Assembly: GCF_005937185.1 (NCBI RefSeq)
Contig: NZ_VCNI01000002.1
Location: 1,302,001-1,366,000 of the forward strand
Direction: 5' to 3'
Length of the DNA stretch: 64,000 nucleotides
From: Flagellimonas algicola
Lineage (GTDB): Bacteria > Bacteroidota > Bacteroidia > Flavobacteriales > Flavobacteriaceae
The position numbers and the translations under genes are program-made. Every line of letters starts with the position of its first letter. Positions within the stretch are counted from its first letter, which is position 1. The notes below the pieces were generated by a model. The model was not told where the DNA came from. It ran no database searches and saw only the letters and a program-made list of their open reading frames with translations. This document shows positions 1 to 8,207 of this stretch, piece by piece.

Positions 1-519
1 AAGCACGGCTGCAGAGATGGTGGCTCCACTTCTTGAAATACCTGGTAAGATGGCAACGGCCTGCGCCATACCAATCACAAAGGCACTGCGGTAGGACACA
101 CCCTTGTCCGTAGTCTTGGCCAAATCGGCCAAATATAAAAGGATGGCGGTAATCAGTAGCATTATGCCCACAATGATGATGGCGCCATCAAAAAAGACCT
201 CTAGAAAGTCCTCCAAGAAAAAGCCAACAAGCGCAGCAGGAATCATGGAAATGATAATTTTCAAGGAAAATTGGGTTTCTTCATTCCATTTGAATTGAAA
301 AAGGCCTCGAATAATTTCCCATACATCTTTTCGAAAAACAACTATGGTACTCAGTGCGGTGGCAAAATGGAGCACCACGGTAAATAACAAGCTCTCCTCC
401 GGAAGTGATTCCGCGCCCAAAATGGCTTTGCCCAATTCTAAATGTCCACTTGAAGATACAGGTAAAAACTCGGTAAGTCCTTGAATAATTCCAAGGATAA
501 TCGCATCGATTAACTCCAA
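1..519 (-). CDS. uppP: Undecaprenyl-diphosphatase UppP (BacA family), 3' part cut by window edge
   Basis: This integral membrane enzyme dephosphorylates undecaprenyl diphosphate to recycle the lipid carrier used for peptidoglycan and other envelope glycans. Only the first 173 codons are in the window; the C-terminus lies beyond base 1. The protein opens with ELIDAIILGIIQGLTEFLPVSSSGH, the family's first E-rich/PxSSSGH catalytic signature, and the last visible residues are the second signature GISRSGATISAA near residue 163. The start is TTG at 519: the stop of the upstream gene is at 521-523, and the family N-terminus begins exactly here. It is the third gene of the ftsX-DUF3098-uppP operon, with 1 base of spacing. 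I am very sure of the family and fairly sure of the TTG start. Confidence 0.93.
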   Translation of the reverse strand, partial: MELIDAIILGIIQGLTEFLPVSSSGHLELGKAILGAESLPEESLLFTVVLHFATALSTIVVFRKDVWEIIRGLFQFKWNEETQFSLKIIISMIPAALVGFFLEDFLEVFFDGAIIIVGIMLLITAILLYLADLAKTTDKGVSYRSAFVIGMAQAVAILPGISRSGATISAAVL

Positions 520-520
520 A

Positions 521-784
521 CTATTTTTTGTTTTTGCTAGGATTCAACAAAATGGCATAGACCTGTATTCCAAGACCTATGAGCACCAAAGTGGGTGCCA
601 AGCGTATTCTTCTAAAATTGTAGATATCAGGATTGAAAACATTGGGGTCGTCGCTGCCACCACCGCTCATCAAGATAAATCCAAGGGCAATAAAAGCCAG
701 ACCTATGAAAAGAAATACATAGTTTTTTTTCTGAAAGATGAACTGCCTGCTAGTGTTAGGGGTTTGCTTATTTTTCTTACTCAT
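521..784 (-). CDS. DUF3098 family small membrane protein
   Basis: An 87-residue protein of the Bacteroidota-specific DUF3098 family, whose function is unknown. A basic, polar N-terminus (about residues 1-20) precedes a first membrane helix at about 22-40. A loop with SGGGSDDPNVFNPDIYNFRR follows, then a second helix at about 62-80 and a lysine-rich tail. It lies between ftsX (9 bases upstream) and uppP (1 base downstream) on the same strand. That order is commonly conserved in Flavobacteriaceae and suggests a role tied to the envelope or division. No enzymatic motif is visible. Confidence 0.85.
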   Translation of the reverse strand: MSKKNKQTPNTSRQFIFQKKNYVFLFIGLAFIALGFILMSGGGSDDPNVFNPDIYNFRRIRLAPTLVLIGLGIQVYAILLNPSKNKK

Positions 785-793
785 GCCGTAAAG

Positions 794-1672
794 TTAATAA
801 TAAAGATCATCCGTTCTCAGATTTAGAAAACGCTGGGTGGCAATATGGGTGCTGCCCCAAGAAATTATGACTCCCAAACCAAAGACTCCGCCAAATAAGA
901 GGACCAGAATCAGAACGTCCTGGAATATATTCAACTCAGGGAAATTTGTATTCACATAGTACAGAACCACTCCTAAAGCAATCAGCGCCAAAGTGGCTCC
1001 CAACATCCCCAATCTTATATTTTGCCAGATAAAGGGCTTTCTGATAAATTTTTTCGTAGCTCCAACCATTTGCATGGTCTTGATAATGAATCGTTTAGAA
1101 TAAATGGAAAGCCGAATGGAACTGTTGATCAATAAGACCGCTATAGCGGTAAATAAAGCACTTGCCACCAAAATCCAAATACTGATTTTACGGGCATTAT
1201 CATTGAGCAATGAAATCAGTGGTTTGTCATAGCTCACCTCTTCCACATAAGTTTTGGTATTGATATCCGATGCAATTTCCTCTATCTGGTTGGGAGAGAC
1301 AAAATCTGCTTTGAGGTTGACGTCTATCGAATTTTTTAGCGGGTTATAGCCCAAAAATTCCACAAAATTCTCCCCTATATCCTCGCTGTATTGTTCCGCA
1401 GCATCTTCTTTGGAAACATAATGGGCAGATTTTGTATAGTCTGCCAAAGCCAAGCTTTTTTGCAACTGCTCAATTTCTACAGGTTTGGCATTATCCTTTA
1501 AGAACACGGAAATAGTAATCTGTTCTTTAAAATGGTCCCCGAGTTTTTTGGTGTTCAGGACCAGCAGTCCTAAAACCCCTACTAAAAATAGCACCAAAGC
1601 AATGCTCAAAACCACAGAAAAGTAAGAGGAAATTAGCCTTCTACGCTGATATCGTTCAATATATTGGCTCAT
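794..1672 (-). CDS. ftsX: Cell division protein FtsX
   Basis: A 292-residue permease-like subunit that works with FtsE at the divisome to regulate peptidoglycan hydrolases. A cytoplasmic basic stretch (YQRRRL) is followed by a first membrane helix at about residues 20-40. A periplasmic domain covers about 41-165. Three more helices in the FtsX/MacB-type permease domain make up the C-terminal part (about 170-280), including the conserved MVGATKKFIRKPFIWQ segment. Length and topology fit the family. FtsE is not adjacent, which is usual in Bacteroidota. It is the first gene of the ftsX-DUF3098-uppP operon and diverges from leuS. Confidence 0.93.
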   Translation of the reverse strand: MSQYIERYQRRRLISSYFSVVLSIALVLFLVGVLGLLVLNTKKLGDHFKEQITISVFLKDNAKPVEIEQLQKSLALADYTKSAHYVSKEDAAEQYSEDIGENFVEFLGYNPLKNSIDVNLKADFVSPNQIEEIASDINTKTYVEEVSYDKPLISLLNDNARKISIWILVASALFTAIAVLLINSSIRLSIYSKRFIIKTMQMVGATKKFIRKPFIWQNIRLGMLGATLALIALGVVLYYVNTNFPELNIFQDVLILVLLFGGVFGLGVIISWGSTHIATQRFLNLRTDDLYY

Positions 1673-1728
1673 ATAGGAAAATCAGTATGTAAAAATAGAA
1701 AAGTAAATCGTAATTAGGGGATTAAAGC

Positions 1729-1736
1729 TATTTTTG
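1729..1736 (+). promoter_or_regulatory. Bacteroidota -7 promoter element for leuS
   Basis: TATTTTTG matches the Bacteroidota -7 consensus TAnnTTTG exactly. A transcript would begin near 1740, about 20 bases before the leuS ATG at 1761. No clear TTTG or TTG -33 element is present at the usual distance. The element includes the TTG at 1734, which excludes that codon as a translation start. Confidence 0.6.
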
Positions 1737-1760
1737 CAATTCGAAAATGACGCGAAGACC

Positions 1761-4562
1761 ATGGATTACAATTTCAGGGAGATAGAAGCCAAATGGCAAA
1801 AATACTGGGCCAAGAACCAGACGTTCAAAGCTTCCAACAATTCCGACAAGCCCAAATACTATGTTTTGGATATGTTTCCTTATCCATCTGGAGCTGGGCT
1901 ACATGTTGGACATCCCCTAGGATATATCGCCAGTGACATCTATGCGCGTTACAAAAGGCATAATGGGTTCAATGTGCTGCATCCCATGGGCTATGATTCC
2001 TTTGGTCTTCCCGCGGAGCAATATGCCATACAAACAGGTCAGCATCCCGCCATAACCACAGAGGCCAACATTAAAAGATATCGGGAGCAGTTGGACCAAC
2101 TTGGGTTTTCGTTTGACTGGAGTCGTGAAGTGCGAACATCGGATCCCAAATATTACAAATGGACCCAATGGGTTTTTATCCAGCTGTTTAATTCTTGGTA
2201 CAACAAAACATCCGATAAGGCCGAAGATATTTCTACTTTGGTTTCCATTTTTGAGAAAGAGGGGAATACCAAAGTCCAAGCGGTTTGTGATGACGACGTA
2301 CAAGAATTTGGAGCTAAGGATTGGGCAGGATTTTCGGATAGGACCAGGCAGGAAATACTTTTACAATATAGATTGACGTATTTGGCGGATACCGAGGTGA
2401 ACTGGTGTCCAGCTTTGGGAACGGTCTTGGCCAATGATGAGATTGTGAATGGGATTTCGGAACGAGGAGGACATCCCGTGATCCGTAAAAAAATGACCCA
2501 GTGGAGCATGCGGATTACCGCTTATGCCCAACGTTTATTGGATGGATTGGACAGCATTGATTGGCCCCAACCGCTAAAAGATTCGCAAACCAACTGGATT
2601 GGTCGCTCTGAGGGCGCGCATGTCGAATTCAACGTACAAAACGAGGATTATAAGATTGCGGTATTCACCACACGCCCAGACACCATATTTGGAACCAGTT
2701 TTATGACCTTGGCCCCAGAGCATGAACTCGTAGCTAAGATTACCACGGCAGAACAAAAAGCTCAAGTGGAAGCCTATGTGGAAGCAACAGCAAAACGTTC
2801 TGAAAGGGATCGGATGGCCGATGTAAAATCCATTTCTGGGGTGTTCACCGGAGCCTATGCAGAGCATCCGTTTACCAAAGAACCCATTCCTATCTGGATT
2901 GGGGACTACGTATTGGCCAGCTATGGTACCGGAGCGGTGATGGCGGTACCATGTGGGGATCAAAGGGATTACGATTTTGCTAAACATTTTGATATTCCCA
3001 TTCCTAATATTTTTGATGGAGCGGATATTTCCGAAGAGGCTTTTGCCGATAAGGCCAATACCATTATTGGCAACTCTGACTTTTTGAACGGACTGAATTT
3101 TAAAGAGGCAACAAGAAAGGTCATTGACGAATTGGAAAAAATTGGACAGGGAGAGGGCAAAATAAACTATCGCCTTCGGGATGCTGTGTTTAGCAGACAA
3201 CGCTATTGGGGAGAACCTTTTCCGGTCTATTATGTGGACGGAATGCCCCAGATGATTGCTGATGAACATCTTCCCTTGGAACTTCCTGAGGTGGAAAAGT
3301 ACCTACCCACAGAAACAGGGGAGCCACCTTTGGGCAATGCCACGCATTGGGCATGGAATACCCAAACCAACACGGTGGTGGCCAACGAATTGATTGATGA
3401 TAAAACGATTTTCCCGCTGGAATTGAACACCATGCCGGGTTGGGCAGGGAGTTCACAATATTTCAATCGCTATATGGATTCGCAGAATAATGAGGCGATT
3501 TATTCAGAAGAAGCTATTGGATATTGGCAGGATGTGGATTTGTATATTGGAGGGAGTGAGCATGCTACAGGACACTTGTTGTATTCCCGTTTTTGGCAGA
3601 AGTTTTTGTTTGATATGGGAATTGCTCCCAAAAAGGAATATGCCAAGAAGCTGATCAACCAGGGGATGATTACGGGGACAAGTGCAATCGTATACAGAAT
3701 CTCTGGCACAAACAAATATGTGTCTCTTGGCTTGAAAAGTGAATATGAAGTAGAAGAGTTGAGGGTTGATGTTAATTTGGTGAACACTTCGGATGAAATC
3801 AGGGTTGAAGATTTACGAAATTGGCAACCTGAATTCAAAGAAGCTGAATTCATTTTGGAGGATGGCAAGTATGTTGTTGGCAGGGAGGTGGAAAAAATGT
3901 CTAAAAGATGGTTCAATGTGGTGAACCCAGATAATATCTGTGAAGAATATGGAGCAGATTCCCTTCGACTGTATGAAATGTTCTTAGGTCCCTTGGAGCA
4001 ATCCAAACCCTGGAACACCGCTGGAATAACAGGAGTGCATTCGTTTCTAAAAAAGCTCTGGAAGTTATACGCAAACATGGAGGAGGCAGTGCAACCCACG
4101 GCTGACAACCTCAAAACCCTACATAAGACCATTAAAAAGGTAGAAGAAGATATAGAGAACTTTTCCTTTAACACCTCAGTGTCTACTTTTATGATCTGTG
4201 TGAATGAGCTAACAGCACAAAAATGTAAGAGCAAGGCTATTTTAGAGCCTTTGGCAATTTTGGTATCACCTTATGCCCCACACATTGCGGAAGAGCTATG
4301 GGAAAAATTGGGACATCAGGAATCCATTTCAACAGCTGCATTCCCAAAGTTTGATGAAAAGCATTTGGTGGAAAACAGCAAGGAGTATCCCATTTCCTTT
4401 AATGGCAAGATGAGATTTAAGTTGGAGTTACCGTTAGATATGGGAAAGGATGAAATAGAGGCGGTGGTCATGGCCCATGAAAAAACGCAGGCCCAATTGA
4501 ATGGACGGGAGCCCAAGAAGGTAATCGTTGTGCCGGGCAAGATTGTAAATATTGTGGGTTAA
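1761..4562 (+). CDS. leuS: Leucine--tRNA ligase
   Basis: Class I cytoplasmic synthetase charging tRNA-Leu, 933 residues from the chosen ATG. The HIGH-type motif HVGH is at about residues 48-51 and KMSKR at about 712-716. The CP1 editing domain lies between them, with its TTRPDTIFG threonine-rich motif. Two insertions fit the larger Bacteroidota form: one after the catalytic N-terminus (about 140-190), and one before KMSKR with the VYRISGTNKYVSLG segment. ATG 1761 gives the family N-terminus MDYNFREIEAKWQKYW. The in-frame TTG at 1734 lies inside the promoter -7 element and is rejected as a start. Confidence 0.97.
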   Translation: MDYNFREIEAKWQKYWAKNQTFKASNNSDKPKYYVLDMFPYPSGAGLHVGHPLGYIASDIYARYKRHNGFNVLHPMGYDSFGLPAEQYAIQTGQHPAITTEANIKRYREQLDQLGFSFDWSREVRTSDPKYYKWTQWVFIQLFNSWYNKTSDKAEDISTLVSIFEKEGNTKVQAVCDDDVQEFGAKDWAGFSDRTRQEILLQYRLTYLADTEVNWCPALGTVLANDEIVNGISERGGHPVIRKKMTQWSMRITAYAQRLLDGLDSIDWPQPLKDSQTNWIGRSEGAHVEFNVQNEDYKIAVFTTRPDTIFGTSFMTLAPEHELVAKITTAEQKAQVEAYVEATAKRSERDRMADVKSISGVFTGAYAEHPFTKEPIPIWIGDYVLASYGTGAVMAVPCGDQRDYDFAKHFDIPIPNIFDGADISEEAFADKANTIIGNSDFLNGLNFKEATRKVIDELEKIGQGEGKINYRLRDAVFSRQRYWGEPFPVYYVDGMPQMIADEHLPLELPEVEKYLPTETGEPPLGNATHWAWNTQTNTVVANELIDDKTIFPLELNTMPGWAGSSQYFNRYMDSQNNEAIYSEEAIGYWQDVDLYIGGSEHATGHLLYSRFWQKFLFDMGIAPKKEYAKKLINQGMITGTSAIVYRISGTNKYVSLGLKSEYEVEELRVDVNLVNTSDEIRVEDLRNWQPEFKEAEFILEDGKYVVGREVEKMSKRWFNVVNPDNICEEYGADSLRLYEMFLGPLEQSKPWNTAGITGVHSFLKKLWKLYANMEEAVQPTADNLKTLHKTIKKVEEDIENFSFNTSVSTFMICVNELTAQKCKSKAILEPLAILVSPYAPHIAEELWEKLGHQESISTAAFPKFDEKHLVENSKEYPISFNGKMRFKLELPLDMGKDEIEAVVMAHEKTQAQLNGREPKKVIVVPGKIVNIVG

Positions 4563-4599
4563 CCATAGTTCTGGATAGCCCATATCCTAATAACCAACA

Positions 4600-4854
4600 A
4601 TGGATACCATTGAAATCATTGGGTTGGTCGCAGCCAGCCTGACCACTAGCGCCTTTGTTCCACAGGTGTACAAAACTTGGAAGACCAAATCAACCAGGGA
4701 CATCTCATTTACCATGTATGGGGCGTTCCTTATTGGAACCATACTTTGGTTATATTATGGAATTTACCACAATAGTTTAGCCATTATTTTGGCCAATGCT
4801 GTTACAGGCATTTTGGTGGTTTGTATGTTGATGCTCAAGCTGCGGCATAAATAA
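4600..4854 (+). CDS. SemiSWEET sugar transporter
   Basis: An 84-residue, three-helix membrane protein of the MtN3/SWEET/PQ-loop family. It dimerises to form a sugar uniporter. The PQ motif is at residues 21-22 in AFVPQVYKTWKTKST, followed by the typical ISFTMYG and ILWLYYGIYHNS segments and a third helix. Length matches bacterial SemiSWEETs. It starts 37 bases after leuS on the same strand and may be read with it. The substrate cannot be told from sequence. Confidence 0.9.
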   Translation: MDTIEIIGLVAASLTTSAFVPQVYKTWKTKSTRDISFTMYGAFLIGTILWLYYGIYHNSLAIILANAVTGILVVCMLMLKLRHK

Positions 4855-4877
4855 CTTTTTGTCTCCAATGTACATTT

Positions 4878-4893
4878 TGTCAGTAAAATGACA
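4878..4893 (+). terminator. Weak hairpin after the SemiSWEET gene
   Basis: TGTCA and TGACA form a 5-bp stem around a 6-base loop, followed by GCTTTTT. It lies between the SemiSWEET gene (ends 4854) and the zinc peptidase gene (starts 4960). It could be a weak terminator or an operator-like inverted repeat. Confidence 0.3.
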
Positions 4894-4959
4894 GCTTTTT
4901 GGATTGGCTGGATTTTTGCTTTAGAGTTGATATCTTTATAAGACTAAAAACAGGAAACT

Positions 4960-5661
4960 ATGATGACATACTATATATTAATCGGTGGAATAGCTTTGAT
5001 CAGTTGGATTGTAAGCAGCCGATTAAAAAGCAAGTTTAAGCAGTACTCCAAAGTGCATCTTCGCAACGGAATGAGCGGAGCGGAAATAGCACAGAAGATG
5101 TTGGATGATCACGGTATTCGTGATGTGAAGGTTATTTCCACAGCAGGAATGCTGACAGACCACTACAATCCGAAAAACAAAACCGTAAACCTGAGTGAGG
5201 GCGTATATAGCCAAAGAAACGCTGCCGCTGCAGCTGTGGCGGCACATGAGGTTGGCCATGCGGTTCAGCATGCCCAGGCTTATGAATGGTTGACCATGAG
5301 GTCCAAACTGGTTCCCGTGGTAAGTGTTACCTCAGGAATGTCCACATGGATTGTGTTTGGTGGTATAGCCCTTATGGCAGCAACAGGAGCCGCAGGCGGA
5401 CTTGGATTTTATATTGCGGTTGCAGGCTTGGTGATGATGGGAATGGCCACTATTTTCAGTTTTATCACCCTTCCGGTGGAATATGACGCCAGTAACAGGG
5501 CTTTGGCCTGGTTGAAACAAAAGAATATGGTGAGCCAACAGGAATTTGCTGGGGCTGAGGATGCCTTAAAATGGGCGGCAAGAACGTATTTGGTAGCGGC
5601 TTTGGGAGCCTTGGCTTCCTTGGTGTATTGGGCTTTCCAAGTGTTTGGAGGAAGGGATTGA
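4960..5661 (+). CDS. Membrane zinc metallopeptidase, YugP family
   Basis: A 233-residue membrane protein of the neutral zinc metallopeptidase (YugP-like) family, thought to be a membrane-embedded peptidase. An N-terminal helix occupies about residues 3-17. The zinc-binding HEVGHAVQHA motif (HExxH) is at about 96-105. Two or three hydrophobic helices at about 118-175 surround the PVEYDAS(N/R) motif, whose glutamate is the likely third zinc ligand. A last helix is at about 205-225. The start is ATG 4960; ATG 4963 immediately follows and cannot be excluded. Physiological substrates are unknown. A shared bidirectional terminator separates it from convergent ferritin. Confidence 0.88.
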   Translation: MMTYYILIGGIALISWIVSSRLKSKFKQYSKVHLRNGMSGAEIAQKMLDDHGIRDVKVISTAGMLTDHYNPKNKTVNLSEGVYSQRNAAAAAVAAHEVGHAVQHAQAYEWLTMRSKLVPVVSVTSGMSTWIVFGGIALMAATGAAGGLGFYIAVAGLVMMGMATIFSFITLPVEYDASNRALAWLKQKNMVSQQEFAGAEDALKWAARTYLVAALGALASLVYWAFQVFGGRD

Positions 5662-5684
5662 CCTTTTGCAAAAACATAAAATAA

Positions 5685-5710
5685 AAAACGGAGCCATTTG
5701 GCTCCGTTTT
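5685..5710. terminator. Bidirectional intrinsic terminator
   Basis: An 11-bp perfect stem, AAAACGGAGCC paired with GGCTCCGTTTT, surrounds a 4-base loop. Flanking A and T runs serve both strands. It sits between the convergent zinc peptidase (ends 5661) and ferritin (ends 5731) genes. Confidence 0.88.
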
Positions 5711-5730
5711 CTTTTTGGTAGACTATTTAG

Positions 5731-6249
5731 TTAATTGATCCAATTCCCAACATGATCATCAATGACTTGTAATCCTACACCTTCGGTGCCGGTCACTGCA
5801 ATCATATCCAGAATATCACGGATCGTGTTTTCTTCTTCCACCTGTTCCATAACGAACCAGTCCAAAAATCTTTCGGTAGTGAGGTCACCTAGTTCTCTGG
5901 CTTTCATCACAATATTGTGAATGGATTTGGTCACTGCTATTTCATGGTCTAATGTGTGCTCAAAAACATCTACAATGGAGGAGTAGTCGTGATTGATATT
6001 GGTCACCTCAGGTGAATAGGGACTTCCACCTGCATCAATCAAAAAATTGAATATTTTCATCATGTGCTCCCGTTCTTCCTCGGCCTGTTTGAAAAAGAAC
6101 TTGGCACTGGTAAAAAAACCATTTTGTTCGCACCATGAAGCCATGGCCAAATAGGTGGCCGAAGCATGTGCTTCCATTTTAATTTGGCTGTTGAGCAAAT
6201 CCATGGATTCCACTTTTATGCTCATTGCTTGTCTCGCTATATCTTTCAT
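5731..6249 (-). CDS. Non-haem ferritin
   Basis: A 172-residue ferritin that oxidises Fe(II) and stores iron in a 24-mer shell. The four-helix bundle carries ferroxidase-type ligands in LNSQIKMEAHAS..YLAMA (helix A), EEEREHMMK (helix B), and EQVEEENTIRDIL (later helix), the bacterial FtnA pattern. Length fits FtnA-type ferritins. The ATG at 6249 gives MKDIARQAMSIKVE; an internal ATG eight codons later is a possible alternative. Promoter elements are unclear. It ends against a strong shared terminator. Confidence 0.93.
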   Translation of the reverse strand: MKDIARQAMSIKVESMDLLNSQIKMEAHASATYLAMASWCEQNGFFTSAKFFFKQAEEEREHMMKIFNFLIDAGGSPYSPEVTNINHDYSSIVDVFEHTLDHEIAVTKSIHNIVMKARELGDLTTERFLDWFVMEQVEEENTIRDILDMIAVTGTEGVGLQVIDDHVGNWIN

Positions 6250-6374
6250 CTCAATAGATTTATCGTCAATAATTCATTCTCCTACTATAAAAGTATGGAA
6301 ATTAACCTAGCCAATGGGCCAAGTCCTTTATTTATAAGGAGTTTTAGATTGAATAAAAATAAGCTACCCAAAGA

Positions 6375-6695
6375 CTATACGGAGAGGGCTTCCGATTTGG
6401 CGGATACGCCAAGTAAAACAAACCCTTGTTCAACAAGTGATTTTAAATCCAATACCTCCAAGGTATTGAGAATGAAGAGGTGTTCTTTGTTGCAGAGTTG
6501 CAAAAGTTCAAAACCGTGCTTGTTCAGGTCACTGTCAAAGTGGTCTTCAATGGGGATGGACAGTACTTTATGTCGAAGAGCCAATAGTTGGCAAAAGGAC
6601 ATTTGTACGGTCTTTTGTACAAAATCAACATAAAAGCAACGCTGGCTTTCAGATTGGTACAAGGTATAATATGTGGATTGGTACACTACCTTCAT
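6375..6695 (-). CDS. Conserved-looking hypothetical protein, 106 aa
   Basis: I do not recognise a named family. The 106-residue product is soluble-looking, with no signal peptide or membrane helix. It alternates aromatic and charged residues, YYTLYQSESQRCFYVDFVQKTV then FCQLLALRHKVLSIPIEDHF, and ends in leucine-rich helices. This looks like a compact alpha/beta fold. The start is ATG 6695 because a complete promoter (TTTG, 20 bases, TACTTTTG) ends just upstream at 6703. Upstream in-frame starts would lie before the transcript begins. It lies between the LpxR-like gene and ferritin on the same strand. It has codon-like composition and no frame breaks, so it is probably real. Confidence 0.6.
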   Translation of the reverse strand: MKVVYQSTYYTLYQSESQRCFYVDFVQKTVQMSFCQLLALRHKVLSIPIEDHFDSDLNKHGFELLQLCNKEHLFILNTLEVLDLKSLVEQGFVLLGVSAKSEALSV

Positions 6696-6702
6696 GGAAG
6701 AG

Positions 6703-6734
6703 CAAAAGTAATCTTTATTTAGATTGAATACAAA
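6703..6734 (-). promoter_or_regulatory. Promoter with -33 TTTG and -7 TACTTTTG
   Basis: On the minus strand, TTTG (6734-6731) is followed after 20 bases by TACTTTTG (6710-6703), an exact TAnnTTTG. Transcription should begin near 6699, only a few bases before the ATG at 6695. That implies a near-leaderless mRNA for the 106-aa protein. Confidence 0.6.
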
Positions 6735-6761
6735 TACTTCTATATGAAGCATAATTTCCTT

Positions 6762-7682
6762 TCACCAACTGCGGCTATAGGCAAGCACAATATAGGCATG
6801 GGATTTAGAGCTGGGGGTTTCTGGCGTATTGTATCGAATCCCAAAGCGGAAATCATGCATATCAAAGCGGTGGTTGAAATCAAACCCAATCCGGAGGAGG
6901 CTGTTCTTTGAAACACCTAATACGGGCGAATTGTCACCAAACAAATTACCTTCTATCAAACCATTGTAAAAGACCTGTCTGTACATGAACCTAAGGGCAA
7001 AGTAGATTTCCCTGGCGTTGCTGCCCAATCGGTTGAATGCAATGCTCTTACTTATCGGATTACGTCTACCAAAATGAAAAATGGCCTCCCCACTGGCATA
7101 AACATCCCTGGATCCAACCGCCAGTTGTGGTTGTGTGGCCAACCTAATACCAAAAGGGTTGGGAGCAAGTTCCCATTCCTTGGTATAGGTGAAATATAGA
7201 TTGGTGTGAAAACTATTGCGCAGTTCCTCCACCCAAATGGGCGAATCCGAAATGGCAATGGCCCTGTGGTACCAACGCTGCAATCCTCCCGCCCCAGAAT
7301 CCGGCCCCACAAAACCTAAAAGGGACTCCACCTCAAACAGCTGATTTTGCTTGCTTAGGGACCAGTTGGTCCAAAACCCTGAAAACCCGGCATAAGGCCT
7401 GTCGAACACGCTTGTATTGGTGCTTTGGGTTTGCGATGGTGTGTAGACCTCCTGTCCTAGTTTGAAACCAAGTTGTTCGTCCTCGCCAAAAATCCCTTTC
7501 GAGAGCAGCTTTTGATACGATATAAATAGTCCGGAAGAGTAGTAACGGTCTGTCAATGCCAGGAAGTCATTATCATGCTGCACCTGTATCTGGTGCGAAT
7601 ACACCTTAGGTTCGTAACTACGCTGGGCATGGGAAAAGAACATGGAGAGTCCCAATAATAAAGCAATCAGAAATTGTTTCAT
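6762..7682 (-). CDS. LpxR-like lipid A deacylase family (DUF2219) outer-membrane protein
   Basis: A 306-residue predicted outer-membrane barrel of the LpxR/DUF2219 family. Characterised members remove the 3'-acyloxyacyl group of lipid A. A signal peptide (MKQFLIALLLGLSMFFSHA) ends at about residue 20. The family's N-terminal HDND segment and DRYYSSGLFIS follow, then the DRPYAG motif, a histidine-containing QRWYHRAI region and alternating amphipathic strands to the C-terminus. The start is ATG 7682, placed by the signal peptide; an upstream in-frame ATG lies inside the lrp-like gene. It begins 8 bases after that gene, so it is probably read with it. Lipid A as substrate is family inference. 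Confidence 0.82.
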   Translation of the reverse strand: MKQFLIALLLGLSMFFSHAQRSYEPKVYSHQIQVQHDNDFLALTDRYYSSGLFISYQKLLSKGIFGEDEQLGFKLGQEVYTPSQTQSTNTSVFDRPYAGFSGFWTNWSLSKQNQLFEVESLLGFVGPDSGAGGLQRWYHRAIAISDSPIWVEELRNSFHTNLYFTYTKEWELAPNPFGIRLATQPQLAVGSRDVYASGEAIFHFGRRNPISKSIAFNRLGSNAREIYFALRFMYRQVFYNGLIEGNLFGDNSPVLGVSKNSLLRIGFDFNHRFDMHDFRFGIRYNTPETPSSKSHAYIVLAYSRSW

Positions 7683-7689
7683 GGATGAC

Positions 7690-8163
7690 CTAAATGGAAA
7701 TCTGTCTGTCGATTTGCTGATGGAGTGAAATAAAAGTTTCTGTCCGGGACACTCCTTCAATTTGTTGGATTTTTTTATTGAGTACAGTCATCAAATGCTC
7801 ATTATCCTTACACAAAACTTTAATGAGGATGGACCAATTTCCAGTTGTGTAGTGGCATTCCAGTACTTCAGGGATTTTTTCAAGCTCCTTCACAGCTTGC
7901 GGATTGGACATGGCTTTATCTAGGAAAATTCCGATGTAGGCCATGGTAGTGTAACCCAATACCTTAGGATTGATAACAAATTTGGAACCGGATAAAAGTC
8001 CCGAACTCTCCAGTTTACGAAGACGCTGGTGAATTGCTGCCCCGGAAATCCCAATACTTCTGGCAATTTCCAAAATAGGCTTGCGAGCATCCTCCATCAA
8101 AAACCTTAGGATTTTTTTATCTATACCGTCAATCTTAACGGATTTGTTTGTGTTTCTCATCAA
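7690..8163 (-). CDS. Lrp/AsnC family transcriptional regulator
   Basis: A 157-residue regulator. An N-terminal winged helix-turn-helix (about residues 10-65) includes IDKKILRFLMEDARKPILEIARSIGIS and AIHQRLRKLESSGLL. It is followed by the RAM/effector domain (about 75-150) with GYTTMAYIGIFLD and ECHYTTGNWSILIKV. Such proteins sense amino acids and form dimers to octamers. It lies 44 bases downstream of saccharopine dehydrogenase, which suggests, but does not prove, control of lysine catabolism. The LpxR-like gene follows 8 bases later. Confidence 0.93.
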   Translation of the reverse strand: MMRNTNKSVKIDGIDKKILRFLMEDARKPILEIARSIGISGAAIHQRLRKLESSGLLSGSKFVINPKVLGYTTMAYIGIFLDKAMSNPQAVKELEKIPEVLECHYTTGNWSILIKVLCKDNEHLMTVLNKKIQQIEGVSRTETFISLHQQIDRQISI

Positions 8164-8207
8164 AAGCTTCTTATTCGAAACTAAAGATACCTAAAAACAA
8201 CAAAAGC

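Noticed and set aside
1734..1760. TTG start nine codons upstream of leuS ATG
   Set aside because: The TTG is part of the -7 promoter element TATTTTTG, so it would not be in the transcript.
2574..3269. 231-residue minus-strand frame inside leuS
   Set aside because: Antisense shadow of a highly conserved gene, with no family resemblance.
6166..6633. 155-residue plus-strand frame
   Set aside because: It overlaps the ferritin start and the minus-strand 106-aa gene and shows no recognisable domain or start context.
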